A DNA stretch of 64,000 bases from Maea johnstoni (lineage: Eukaryota; Annelida; Polychaeta; Spionida; Magelonidae): contig OZ012685.1 in the NCBI GenBank assembly GCA_963942565.1, positions 27,134,490 to 27,198,489 on the forward strand, written 5' to 3'. Every line of letters starts with the position of its first letter. The first letter of the stretch is position 1. This document shows positions 32,424-44,812 of the stretch, in pieces. The notes under the pieces are model-generated. The model had not been told where the DNA came from. It was given only the letters and a program-made list of their open reading frames with translations, and ran no database searches. The position numbers and the translations under genes were made by a program.

Positions 32424-35012
32424 TGGCTAGGATGGAGGTTTTGTAATTGACACAGATGTCTGTTCAATACCACAGCCAGTCCGATCTTCTGAAAGTATGT
32501 GCCACCAGAACAGGGGTCTTAGCCAGCACTTAGAAACTGGGTGCCCAAAATTTGCAAAAATAAAGTTTTGGGGCGTCCTAATTTTCAAGGGTGACCACAA
32601 AATACTCTGATTGCAACCATAAACATGTATTTACTTCATGAAATAAAGCATAATGTCCATATAATATGCCATAGGAATTATATTGATGTGAATAAAAAAT
32701 TATAATCATATGCCTGAAATTGACATTTTAAGAAATTCCTTAAACATTTGTCCTTAAGGGTGATATTTGAGGGTTTGTGTGCCCAAAAGGCACCCAGATG
32801 CCCTCCTGGCTAAGACTAAGCATCAGAGACATATATCATGCTCATAGAAATCCCCCTCACATCATACACAGTTTCAATAAGTTTCCCCAGGCCCCTCAGC
32901 CCTAAGTCCTTCAAGAGGGAGAGAGTAACAAATGTTCAAATAATTCACATAAGATTTATTAGAAGTTCCTTTTGTATGCAAATTTTCCACTGATTTCATT
33001 TCATAGATTTTGAAATCGATAAAAAAGCAGTCATTAGTTTTAGGAATAAAGAATAGCTAATTACTATTGGGGACTCATCGAAGCTAGAGATATTTTATGG
33101 AACTGGTGACAGGTCCTCAGATACATAAACTGTCTACATCAATCATTTGGATGTCCTTTTTCAGATACCACAATTTATTCACATATCACCCATAAACATA
33201 TATTCAATGTATTAAGAAAACACATTGTATCTTTTAAGCTGGCTGCCCATACCCTTAATAAGGCTTCACAACTTTAATGATATCTCACTAACCAAAGAAA
33301 CACCTGGAAAAAAAATAAAGGAATAATTTTCATTTAAACCCAGCCTACAACTCTCCTTCAATTATTTTGAGAATTCAAATTAACAGTTTTACCTACCCCA
33401 TCTGTTCCTGATAAATTATTCCCTGGTTCAAAAATATATATATACACCACATGTATATATTTCAGGAGGTTTCATTGTACATGTTTATATCTCTGGTGCT
33501 ACAATAAGTCATGAGTGTCATTATTATATGGAAATGGGTCGTCATGGGAACTTTACCAGTTACTTTATTTTCATGAGATTGTGGCTGGAAATGAGGTATT
33601 ATTGTATTTTGTATTTCAGTGGAAAATCTGCACTCCTGAAAATCAGTGTCAATTTCAGGTATAACTTACATTGCATCCAACCATTTTCAGACTGGCAGTT
33701 TTGTAACACAACAGCAATGCCCATTATTGTTATTCTTCTGAATCACAATAATTTGATAAATTTTAGCCATTTACTATTCCATTAAATCTATGATACAGCT
33801 TTCTTATCCAAAAGTGACTTGTTACGCTGTACTGTTGTGGGTTCCCCATTGTTTTGTAGACACATATGACAGGCCTTTTCAGGCAACTTTTGTCAGGCTA
33901 CTTTTGATAACAGTGGAACTTTTCTCATTAGAAATCCAACTTTATATGGATATTATCATTTTGTAAAAGTTGTGAAAAATGGATTTTGAAGGAGAAAAAA
34001 CAATTAACAGTTTGACTAGCAGAGATGACCACCTCAAAGAGACAATCATCTGTATCCCATTGCAAAGACTATTGTTTTGATAACAAAGAAGGCCTTTTAT
34101 GAGTACACACATCAGTAACACATACACATTTTCCACATTTGTTGACTGGAATTCTTCAGATGTGTTTTGAATAATGTTTTATTCTGCTGATGTAATATGT
34201 TATGATGTACATTCATGAGGCTGAAGGCCTTAATGAAATAAGTATCTAATTAGATAATTGCATTGATGTATATATATTACAGCTTTTTTCTTTAATTGGG
34301 TTACATGTTTCTCGAAAACACAACATATCCCTGTGCTATTATCTCAAAGGAATGCACTGATTTTAGAGTGGTTTCTTTTCCTCGTCTCTGCTTATCCATG
34401 TATCAGTTTTGAATATAATTCATGCAATTAAGGTGTAAACATAACTCTCACTGTCCATCTAGTAGAAATGCAGATTTTTCATTGATTAAATAATTTTTTT
34501 CTCAAAATATGTAACATTCTTTTATATTCCATCAGATATCTTTTACTGAATTTTATTTATTTCTGCTACAATTCAGTTATTATGATACAGTTATGTGGTA
34601 TGTGAGGACTTTCTCATGTATCTAGGGCCCAAGATTGAAAAGGGTCATTTTCATTTTCATTTTTCATACAAATGAACTGAGCCATTCATATTTTCAATGC
34701 AATATATATATATATATTGTGGTAAGGGGTTATGACACTTCTTGTTACAGAGTGAGGAACAATTACAGAAAGTATGCAAAAGCACAATAATGCAAGTTTG
34801 TAGAGAGGAAGTTGAATAAATCATTGTACCAAATATTTTGTTTTGTTATTCCCAAAATAATATTTCAGACTTGTAATGAGAGAAGTTAGGATATACTCTA
34901 CTTAACAAGGAGAATGATTGATGAATGTAGATCCTCACTGCCTTTTGGAAAGCAACAATTGTTAGCTGGTGTGACAGGCTTTAAAAGTGTGCAAGCAGCT
35001 AAATGATCCAAT
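32424..35012 (+). other. LRRC14 3' flank
   Basis: AT-rich sequence with the MITE at 32511-32820 and several AATAAA motifs (for example near 33050 and 34815), so the end of the transcript cannot be fixed. No other gene is supported. Confidence 0.7.
32511..32820 (+). mobile_element. hAT-like MITE family A near the LRRC14 3' end
   Basis: Left end CAGGGGTCTTAGCCAG, right end CTGGCTAAGACTAAG, about 310 bp. Flanks caccagaa and catcagag agree at six of eight positions, an aged target duplication. It lies about 90 bp after the LRRC14 stop, probably within the 3' UTR. Confidence 0.8.
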
Positions 35013-35332
35013 CAGTGTCTTAGCCAGGATTTAGAAACTGGGTGCCCAAAATTAGCAATTGTAAAATTTTTGGGCGTCCAAATTTATAAAGGGGATCACA
35101 ATATACTCAAATTTCAACCACAAACATGTATAGATTTATCAAAATAAAGCATGATATCCTTATACAATGTCATGGGAATTATATGGAACTTAAACAAGAT
35201 AGACGCCAGTGGCGTCAAGAGGTTGATTCCTTGTATGTCTTTTTGTAGTTAATCATTTGCAATTTTTTGTTTTTTTAATATTTTGCTATTTTGAAATTTT
35301 TCTGATTTTTGTGTTTTTTCGTTAGTGGTTAC

Positions 35333-38330
35333 AGACTGATACACACTTGTAATGCTGCTGATGATACTTACAGACTTTTTAATCAAAAACCAAGTTTGTG
35401 AATAGACATTAATATCAGTTTGGAGCACTATAAAACATTTTCCTTTTTTATGAAATTCTTTATCTTTTTATCATACCTAATAGTGCCAAAAAATACATCT
35501 GAAACACATATCTTTCAAATTTTTCATAAGATTTCTATCTAAAACCCTCCCTCAAATATTTTCCAAAACTATAACCCACTTCTAGCTATCCAGAAACTTT
35601 GACAAACTCACCACCCACCATCACCTATCCAGTAGATCACCAAACATGAACGGGAAAAGCCCACATCCTGCACTGCAAATGACAGTCAACAAAACCCCAC
35701 CAATAGCATGCTTGCCACAACTTACTTAATGCTGCCTGAAGAACTTTAGTCCGTGACTTACCCTTACATGAAAATGGCCAAACACTGCCAGAATGCAAAC
35801 ATGCACAGGGATCAACCTTATGGTCCCTTAAAGGGCATATGCCCCTGAACCATGTGATTTTGCTACCAGATGATGAAATATAGGAGCCAAGTTTGTGAAC
35901 GGACATTAAATATCAGCTTAAAGCATTTTAAAAACTTTTCCTTTTTTTGAAATTCTTTATCTTTTCATCATACCTAATAGTGCCAAAAAATACAGCTGAA
36001 ACACAAACCTTTCAAACTTTTCCCTGGGAGCATGCCCCAAGATCCCCAAACCTGGACAATGCACCCCTGGCAAAACCATACCGTCGTGGTGGCCGCACAG
36101 GAATTTAATAGCCCCTAAACTTAAAATCCTGGGAGCCAAATCTGCTCCTGTCTGAAAATGTTAAAGTCAATCACTGATGCATGTAACAAACTGACTGGCT
36201 GCCTGCAAATAACACCACATCAAAATCAAACATGTTGCCAACAGCCAAAAATCCACTCCCCCTTAACAGAGGCTTGTGACTCTCCCCCACAACACAAAAT
36301 GTTAACACATAAGCTAAGTATATACAACAAAGCCCATGCATTAAAATAAGTGCCGGCTCTCAAATATTAAAAAAGACCAACAGTTAAACAGCGAATAAAA
36401 AATTTCATCATAACCTAAAATTCAGCACGCATAAATAAAATGCAACTTTTGACAAACTAAACTAATCACTAAGCCTATCCGCCAAATATAAACATGAACA
36501 TTTTAACACACATACTTCAGAAAAAGAGAGCGATGGGGGGCGGGGTTAAAAATTTGACATCTGACATATCATCAAAGTAACACAAAACATTTACATGAAG
36601 ATGGCCAAACACTGCCTAAAAGCAAACATGAACAGGGATCAACCTTATGTACCCTTTAGGGGCATATGCCCCTGGTTCATGTGATATTGCAACCAGATGA
36701 AAAAATATACGAGCCAACTTTGTGAAAGGACATTAAATATATGTTTGGAGCATTTTAAAACATTTTCCTTTTTCCTTAAATTCTTTATCTTTCTATCATA
36801 CCTAATAGTGCCAAAAAATACATCTGAAACACATATCCTACAATTTTTTCATAAGAATTCTATCTAAAACCCTCCCCCAAATATTTCCCAAAATTATAAC
36901 CCACTTCTAGCTATCCAAGAAACTATGACAAACCCACCATCACTCATCCAGTAGATCACCAAACATGAATGGGAAAAGCCCACATCCTGCACTGCAAATG
37001 AGAGTCAACAAAACCCCACCAATAGCATGCTTGCCACAACTTACCTGCTGCTGCCTGAAGAACATTAGTCCGTGACTTACCTTTACATGAAAATGACCAA
37101 ACACTGCCTGAGTGCAAACATGCACAAGGATCAACCTTATGGTCCCTTAAGGGGCATATGTTCCTGGATTATGTGATTTTGCTACCTGATGATGAACTAT
37201 AAGAGCCAAGCTTGTGAATGGACATTAAATATCAGCTTAGAACATTTTAAAAAAAATTCAACTTTCTTGAACTTCTTTATCTTTTTATCATACCTAATAG
37301 TGCCAATAAATACATCAGAAACACAAACTATTCAATTTTTTCCCTGGAAAAATGCTCCAAAACCCCCAAACCTGGACAGTTAAAACATTTCCCTTCCACT
37401 GAAATTCTTTATCTTTTTATCATACCTAATAGTGCCAAAAAATACAACTGAAACACATATCCCTCAATTTTTTCAAAAGAATTCTATCTAAAACCCTCCC
37501 TCAAATATTTTCGAAAACTATAACCCACTCCTAGCTATCCAAGAAACTATGGCAAACTCACCACCACTAATCCAGTAGATCACCAAACATGAATGGGAAA
37601 AGCCTACAACCAGCACTGCAAATGACAGCCAACAAAACCCCACCAGCAGCATGCTTGCCACAACTAATATGCTGCTGCCTGAAGAACTTTAGTCCGTGAC
37701 TTACCTTTACATGAAAATGGCCAAACACTGCCTGAATGCAAACATGCACAAATATCAACCATATGGCCCCTTAAGGGACATATGCCCCTGGCCATGATCT
37801 TCCGCCACTAAAGCAGGTCCAGCACTACCAGAAACCCAATATGCATGCAATAACTTTGTACTTAAACCTAAAATAGACTGATACACACTTGTAATGCTGC
37901 TGATGATACTTACAGACTTTTTAATCAAAAACCAAGTTTGTGAATAGACATTAATATCAGTTTGGAGCAATTTAAAACAATTTCCTTTTATTTGAACTTC
38001 TTTATCTTTTTATCACACCTAATAGTGCCAAAAAATACATCTGAAACACATATCTTCCAAACTTTTCATAAGATTTCTATCTAAATCCGCACTTAAAAAA
38101 ACTTCCCTATTTTTGAATTTCTTTATCTTTTTATCACACCTAATAGTGCCAAGAAATACAACTATAAGAGCCAGTTTGTGAATGTACATTAAATATCAGT
38201 CTAGAACAATTTCAAAAAAAATTCCCATTCTTTGAACTTCTTTATCTTTCTATCATACCTAATAGTGTTAAAAAATACATCAGAAACACAAACTTTGTAA
38301 TTTTCCCTTTATTTTGATCAGTATTTTCGT
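35333..38330. repeat. Degenerate complex tandem repeats
   Basis: Eight copies of an anchor CCTAATAGTGCCAAAAAATAC begin near 35476, 35973, 36801, 37293, 37425, 38018, 38139 and 38258 (first twelve bases used). Most are preceded by TTCTTTATCTTTTTATCA. Longer blocks recur too, for example ACATGAAAATGGCCAAACAC near 35766, 36593, 37084 and 37708. Spacing is irregular (about 110-830 bp), so this is a rearranged array rather than a clean satellite. Confidence 0.85.
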
Positions 38331-38497
38331 TTGTTTTGCATCTTGGGCGATACAAATGCAGGGAGATGCTGCTTGGGCCCGAGCACTGGGTTGAAGGGGT
38401 ATGGGACCGGCATCGGCATCAAAGGGTAGAAGCCTGCATACTTCAGGTCTGCTACTTCACCTACACCATGCAACCTGAAAAAATAATCATACATACC

Positions 38498-39798
38498 ATC
38501 AAAGCAACACAAAAATATCAACACAAAACATATCTCACCAAATGCAATCTTATATTATCACACCGACACAATATCTTCTTTAAACAGTAATTGTTTTGTT
38601 TGAGGGACAGTGAAGATTTGCATGGTTTCTATATTTTGTGTATGTGTTTTTATAAAATTGTATATTGAGTGATAGTTTTGTATTGATACTTTTGTATTTA
38701 TTTCAATTTAATGTATGCTTACTATTTTGGGTTGTCAGGTAAATCAAGTTCCTATGATGCTCTTTGGTGTAGATGCAGTATGATGTCGAAGCCAGTTTCT
38801 ATGACAGTACACACTTTTCCTGTCACCCAAAACAATTAAAATCATATCTTTATCTAAAATACAACAACAGTGAGAACGGAAGGGATGGCAGGGTTAAAGG
38901 TCTGCTAACTTCAGGACTGCATACTACACTCATGGTGAGAAGGGTATATATACTGACTGCTGAAATCGCGATAAAAATATTTACTACTTCCGTTTTTTTC
39001 AAAGTTGTTTTTTTACGATTGTGGGGAACAAAAATAATCCACAAATGGACAGGATGGATTATTTAGAGTCATACATACCATCAAAGCAACACAAAAATAT
39101 CAACACAAAACATATCTCACCAAATGCAATCTTATATTATCACACCGACACAATATCTTCTTTAAACAGTAATTGTTTTGTTTGAGGGACAGTGAAGATT
39201 TGCATGGTTTCTATATTTTGTGGATGTGTTTTTATAAAATTGTATATTGAGTGATAGTTTTGTATTGATACTTTTGTATTTATTTCAATTTAATGTATGC
39301 TTACTATTTTGGGTTGTCAGGTGAATCAAGTTCCTATGATGCTCTTTGGTGTAGATGCAGTATGATGTCGAAGCCAGTTTCTATGAGTGCTGCCTGCAGT
39401 TATGTCCCTTGACACCCTTCTCACCATGAGTGAAAATGCAATCCTGAAGTATGCAGACCATTAACCCTGCCATCCCATGCATTCGCATTACATGCTCTTT
39501 GGGCTTATAAGTTTGTGACCAATAAATTATAACAGTACACACTTTTCCTGTCACCCAAAACAATTAAAATCATATCTTTATCTAAAATACAACAACAGTG
39601 AGAACGGAAGGGATGGCAGGATTAAAGGTCTGCTAACTTCAGGACTGCATACTACACTCATGGTGAGAAGGGTATATATACTGACTGCTGAAATCGCGAT
39701 AAAAATATTTACTACTTCCGTTTTTTTCAAAGTTGTTTTCTTACGATTGTGGGGATCAAAGAAAATCCACAAATGGGCAGGATGGATTATTTAGAGTC
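38498..39798. repeat. Large direct duplication, one copy with an inverted segment
   Basis: Block 38498-38806 recurs at 39078-39386 and block 38806-39070 recurs at 39534-39798, nearly identical. Between the second pair lies an extra 39387-39531. Its part 39414-39476 is an inverted copy of 39610-39673, forming a hairpin with 63-bp arms and a 133-bp spacer. Confidence 0.88.
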
Positions 39799-40057
39799 TG
39801 TTTTCTTGAAGTTGAAACTTTTTTTCCGGTTTTAGTGGCGAAATTAATAAGTAAATTTAGAATTTCGCCAGGGTTCCTAAATCAACATTCCAAAAAGCCG
39901 TTTTTGCCGTTTTTTTCCGAAGTCGCCATTTTTTTTCAAAAATTACAAATATAAGCAACAAGTTATGATAATAGGGTAAAAGCCCTATTTGTTGCGAACA
40001 CTTTGATGGGCCATTTGTAAATTTTGACCCAGAAACGGCGACGTGACAATTTATTGA

Positions 40058-41782
40058 AAAAAGTATGTTTTTTGTGTGAAATGCACACAATGCATATCAA
40101 TGCCCTAATCTCGCTATATCAAAAAAATCAACTTCCGGTTGTAGCGAAAAGCTATTTTTTCGCTTCCAACCTGAAGTTGAATTAAAAAAATGATTGAATC
40201 AGATAGATGAGGATCTCATCTATCCAGGTAGGTAGTCATATTGTGATCGGGGGGAGATAGCTTGATGAAATTGACAGGAATCGGCGAGGTACCATTGAGA
40301 ATGTACTAATCGCCGTGGTCAACACGCCACCATCGATGCGTGTTGACAAATATCTCAAAATATTTTCGATTTTCCGAAACCAAAAGAATTAATCTTAATA
40401 ATATAGATACTTGGCTTGTTAATTCTTTTGGTTTCAGAATTTTAGAGTTAGAGATGGCCACAAACGAAAGCTTTGAAATCGGGGTGCAAATTTCGTCAAA
40501 CCCGACCCATCGCCATGTTCACGCCACCATCGATGCGTGTTGACAAATATCTCAAAATATTTTCGATTTTCCGAAACCAAAAGAATTAATCTTAATAATA
40601 TAGATACTTGGCTTGTTAATTCTTTTGGTTTCAGAATTTTAGAGTTAGAGATGGCCACAAACGAAAGCTTTGAAATCGGGGTGCAAATTTCGGCAAAACC
40701 GATATTCAAAATGGCGGACGGTAACCTAGCCAATGTAAAAAATACGTGAATGAACACGTAAGTAAAATAGTACAAAGAGAAATACAAATAGCCGCTCATT
40801 GGTTAATAAACCGCGGGAAAGAGTACCACGTGGTGTGACGGTGAGGCAGTGAGACCGCTCATTGGATAATTCACCAGAGACAAACCACGTGGTGCTGTCA
40901 CGTGATTAGCCGATCGCAGAAAAGTATGTTTTTTGTGTGAAATGCACACAATGCATATCAATGCCCTAATCTCGCTATATCAAAAAAATCAACTTCCGGT
41001 TGTAGCGAAAAGCTATTTTTTCGCTTCCAACCTGAAGTTGAATTAAAAAAATGATTGAATCAGATAGATGAGGATCTCATCTATCCAGGTAGGTAGTCAT
41101 ATTGTGATCGGGGGGAGATAGCTTGATGAAATTGACAGGAATCGGCGAGGTACCATTGAGAATGTACTAATCGCCGTGGTCAACACGCCACCATCGATGC
41201 GTGTTGACAAATATCTCAAAATATTTTCGATTTTCCGAAACCAAAAGAATTAATCTTAATAATATAGATACTTGGCTTGTTAATTCTTTTGGTTTCAGAA
41301 TTTTAGAGTTAGAGATGGCCACAAACGAAAGCTTTGAAATCGGGGTGCAAATTTCGTCAAACCCGACCCATCGCCATGTTCACGCCACCATCGATGCGTG
41401 TTGACAAATATCTCAAAATATTTTCGATTTTCCGAAACCAAAAGAATTAATCTTAATAATATAGATACTTGGCTTGTTAATTCTTTTGGTTTCAGAATTT
41501 TAGAGTTAGAGATGGCCACAAACGAAAGCTTTGAAATCGGGGTGCAAATTTCGTCAAACCCGATATTCAAAACGGCGGAGGGTAACCTAGCCAATGTAAA
41601 AAATACGTGAATGAACACGTGAGTAAAATAGTAGTAAGAGGGATACAAATAGCCGCTCATTGGTTAATAAACCGCGGGAAAGAGTACCACGCGGTGTGAC
41701 GATGAGGCAGTGAGACCGCTCATTGGATAATTCACCAGAGACAAACCACGTGGTGCTGTCACGTGATTAGCCGATCGCATTA
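40058..41782. repeat. 861-bp tandem duplication with nested 197-bp duplication
   Basis: Two copies (about 40058-40921 and 40922-41782) differ at only a handful of bases, so the duplication is recent. Inside each, a 197-bp unit beginning at CGCCACCATCGATGCG (first near 40325) is itself doubled, giving four units. Each unit contains the perfect 17-bp inverted repeat GAAACCAAAAGAATTAA and TTAATTCTTTTGGTTTC. Short open frames here repeat with the DNA and are not taken as genes. Confidence 0.92.
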
Positions 41783-41900
41783 AATATGCAGAAAACCCAC
41801 GCATGCGCATCCACCCACGCATGCGCATCCAACGGCCGCCCCACCAGACCAGACGCGCTACAGAATCGTATTGGAGTGAAGAAAACGTAATGTATAAACA
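40700..41900. promoter_or_regulatory. Promoter-like segment within the duplicated unit
   Basis: A cluster of promoter-type motifs occurs in both 861-bp copies: AAAATGGCGG (YY1-like, first copy), GCTCATTGG twice (inverted CCAAT, NF-Y) and ACCACGTGGT and TCACGTGA (E-boxes). Past the second copy, two repeats of CACGCATGCGCATCC (NRF1-like) follow at about 41799-41830. The stretch is richer in CpG than its surroundings. No open frame of recognised product follows on either strand. Confidence 0.4.
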
Positions 41901-42423
41901 CGTAAAAATCCACCAAAAAAAAACTAGGCAACCCACAGAAACAATGAAACAAACTCTATAAACTACACACCCAACTCTAACAGAAACATTAAACAAAACG
42001 ACCCCACCACACCCCACTCTCCAGATCATTCGCCTAGAATTTTCCAAAAATGCCATGTAAGACAACATAGGGAAAATGCATCAACCAGCTCCCAGGACCC
42101 CCCCCGGGAATGCAAGACAACAAAAGCGAACTGAATATAGGTTGTTGTTTGTACAACAACCTCTAAAAATTCAATTATATGCTTGAGATTGACATTTTCA
42201 GAAATTCCTCACAAAAAAATTGGGTGTCATGAGATGTGCTTTTTAAGGGTTTGGGTGTCCAAAAAGACACCCAGACGCCCTGATGGCTAAGACTATGGAT
42301 CCAATTACCCCTCTTTTTAATTGATCAAAATTCTCATACAGCATGGCTAATAGAGCCTTTCAGATATATCCTGTGTTGCACTTAATTATTTTGATTTCAT
42401 GAAAAAGGTAAGCCATATTGATA

Positions 42424-42637
42424 TCAACCCTTCCAATGCTGAGGCTATCCTCATCCAGAGCACAAGTAGGCAAAGATTTGTGAAGACCGTCCAAACCCTG
42501 TCATGTTGGTATTCATTGGATAGCTCTTTGTTGAGTACTCTCAGATGAGTACCCATATGCCAGGGTTTCAATCATTTTCCCAGTTTTTTTCTCATCATTT
42601 TGTATTGGCCAATAGCCACCAGCAGCACAAGGGTGAA
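42424..42637 (-). mobile_element. piggyBac-like MITE (TTAA family), copy 6
   Basis: Minus-strand full-length copy: CAACCCTTCCAATGCTGAGG to CAGCAGCACAAGGGTGAA. Both target sites are mutated from TTAA (TCAA and TGAA). Confidence 0.85.
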
Positions 42638-44564
42638 GTGCGCTTACGGGTTTAATGTGTGTATATAGGGGTATTTTTAGATTTTTACACTTTCACCCAT
42701 TCAAAACCGTAACAATCAAAAATCCCCTCTATTAGTAATATCTTTGTGCAAAGAGTACTTTTCAAAAATATTTGAAGAGGAAATGTAGATTAAAACCCTC
42801 CCCAGAACTTTCCTTTAGATATTTGTGAACATTTCAAAGTTATTATATTTCCAAGATCAGAAGAGCTGACGACTCTGGTCACAGAAAACTCCAGGCATGT
42901 ATAGGTTAACAATTCACACTCCGAGTTCCTTTGGAAAGTATTGCTGCTACTCTCATACTTCTGAAAATAACTAGGGAATAAAGCAAAAGTTCATAAAATA
43001 TTTGAAGGAGAGTTGTTGTTTGGCTTATGATCAACATTTCTCCTTTTAATGTTTTCCAGAAAATGTCTTTTGTTAGTAAAATAATTACAAAATCGTCAGG
43101 CCTGTTTTGGCCGCTCAGAGTGTGAATGGGTTAAAGCTTATATCCTTTTCCTCCCAACCAAACTAACTGTGACTCACTTGGCCATTACTGAGCAGACCAA
43201 GAGACCAAATGTTATAGAACTTCTCCTTAGACTACATAGGTTTGCATACAGACAGAGGAGGGCTTTTAGCTCTTTTTTCTATGCTGCATTTTACCAGGGA
43301 CATACATACTTGTTAGCCATTCTCCCTGATTTTACCTAAACAGGTCACTCCAAACATGCATTTTGGGTATTAATTGTTTTCAAATTTGCTTGCAATTTGA
43401 CATATTATGGCCAAGATTATTTTTGAAGGAAGGATATCACATTCTTATCGATTTTGAGTTCGTTCTGCTATCTTGAAGTTGAAAAAAAAGCATTATTGGA
43501 GTTGGTAATAACAATTATTAGCAGCGGAGCACAGCATTATTTATGAAATACCCCCTGGCCCAGGACTCATTGTTGGTGTATATTTGGACACCCCTGCTAA
43601 CCTTTGGTGAATGAAATGTGAAATGTCCCTTAAATAATACTTGCCAATTGAAATTACTGATATAATGATTACAGGTAGCATCCCCTGAAAAAAAAATCTA
43701 AATTCAGAATGCAACCCTGCCATCTTTTATTTAATACAATCACAGCTCATCCCACAATGCAGCAATGACAAAAATCACAAAACAACAAATGTCAGAACCA
43801 ATTGAATTTTATTTCCTTTAAACACTCCATTACTTATGCAAGTAGTATATTTCCCAATTTACAATTCAATAAATTCTCATCAATTTATAAGTCATTATTT
43901 CTAGCACAACTAATCAGCCTATTTTCTATGAACCAGTCAAAGAATCAGTTTATTTTTGTTGAGTCTTGTTTCAATACATATTTGGCACCGATTGTGTGGC
44001 TGTCTGTCTATCTGAAGACCTTCAACCACCTCCTTAAAGCCCGCTTGCCAAATGAAAACAATACAATAAAAATAAAGTCAAGGAAATGAAAATAGAAGCA
44101 CTCTACCTAAAGAGGCCAATTTTTCTAAAAGAAAGCAAACACTAAGGAACATCCAACTCCTTTAACTATGGTCCCACCACACCGGCCAGGTGACCATGTG
44201 TGGTATCACTAATTTGTTCCCATTCATATCATTTTACATGTACCTTAAAAACAATACTTAACTGAATATATAACCCACTGATGAAGGAAGGAAGATAATT
44301 AAGTCACATGGCGTAAATGACAAAAGATGAGTGCAAGTATGACTGTCACAACGATAGGGCATATTTAAAAGATGCAAGTCTTTAAGTCATAAAATGCTTT
44401 TAAGATAAGATGTGCCCTTACCATTATAGACATATGCTTTAATAGAACTGTAGGTTATTTAAATCTAATTGCAAAGATGAATTGATACTTTTTATACACA
44501 ATAGCAATATCTTGATACAAGATGGCACTTCTGAAATAAAAAGCTGGCCTTACATTTTACACAT

Positions 44565-44812
44565 TCTATCGTTGAATGATGTATTTCGGAAGCAATTGAG
44601 GAAAAGGCAATGTTACTCTTTCCCTTTATGATACACTCCCCCATGTTAGGAAATATGCTTCAACAAAGATAACCTTATAATTAAAACAATCTATAGTTGA
44701 ATGATGTATTTTGGAAGCAACTGGGAAAAATGCAATGTTACTCTTTCCCTTTATGAGCACCATGCTAGGAAATATGCTTCAACAAAGATAAACATATAAT
44801 TAAAACAACCTG
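44565..44812. repeat. 125-bp tandem pair
   Basis: TCTATCGTTGAATGATGTAT at 44565 recurs as TCTATAGTTGAATGATGTAT at 44690. The rest of the unit (ATGTTACTCTTTCCCTTTAT, then ATATGCTTCAACAAAGATAA) recurs with small indels. Confidence 0.9.

Larger units (their letters stand above)
35195..42163. mobile_element. Unclassified ~7-kb non-coding insertion inside a MITE
   Basis: Inserted with a likely 4-bp TAAA duplication (35191-35194 and 42164-42167). Near the left end is a short hairpin (GACGCC-agt-GGCGTC at about 35202-35216). Near the right end is a longer one (AGGTTGTTGT and ACAACAACCT at about 42139-42162). Between them lie a degenerate tandem region (35330-38330), a large direct duplication (38498-39798) and an 861-bp duplication (40058-41782). 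No transposase, helicase, reverse transcriptase or other recognisable protein. The superfamily is unknown; it could also be several insertions in succession. Confidence 0.6.
35013..42297 (+). mobile_element. hAT-like MITE family A split by a 7-kb insertion, TSD gatccaat
   Basis: The left half 35013-35194 starts CAGTGTCTTAGCCAGG. The right half 42168-42297 ends TGGCTAAGACTATG. The outer flanks are a perfect 8-bp duplication GATCCAAT (35005-35012 and 42298-42305). The halves add to about 312 bp and join at the right place against intact copies such as 49976-50203. So this is one MITE interrupted by 35195-42163. Confidence 0.9.

Noticed and set aside
40340-41660. Repeated open frames of 67-121 codons in both 861-bp copies
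   Set aside because: Their identity follows the recent DNA duplication. One minus-strand frame re-reads the same DNA unit in a second frame (ISNSKILK, then LWPSLTLKF), which is typical of repeats and not of protein selection.
35195-42163. Calling the 7-kb insert a classical Helitron
   Set aside because: There is a 3' hairpin with CTAA, but no TC start at an A/T target, and a 4-bp duplication seems present. No helicase is present. Left unclassified.
42690-43136. Possible long TTAA-type element (CACCCATTCAAAACC to GTGAATGGGTTAA)
   Set aside because: The left TTAA is absent and the ends pair over only a few bases; not enough to call.
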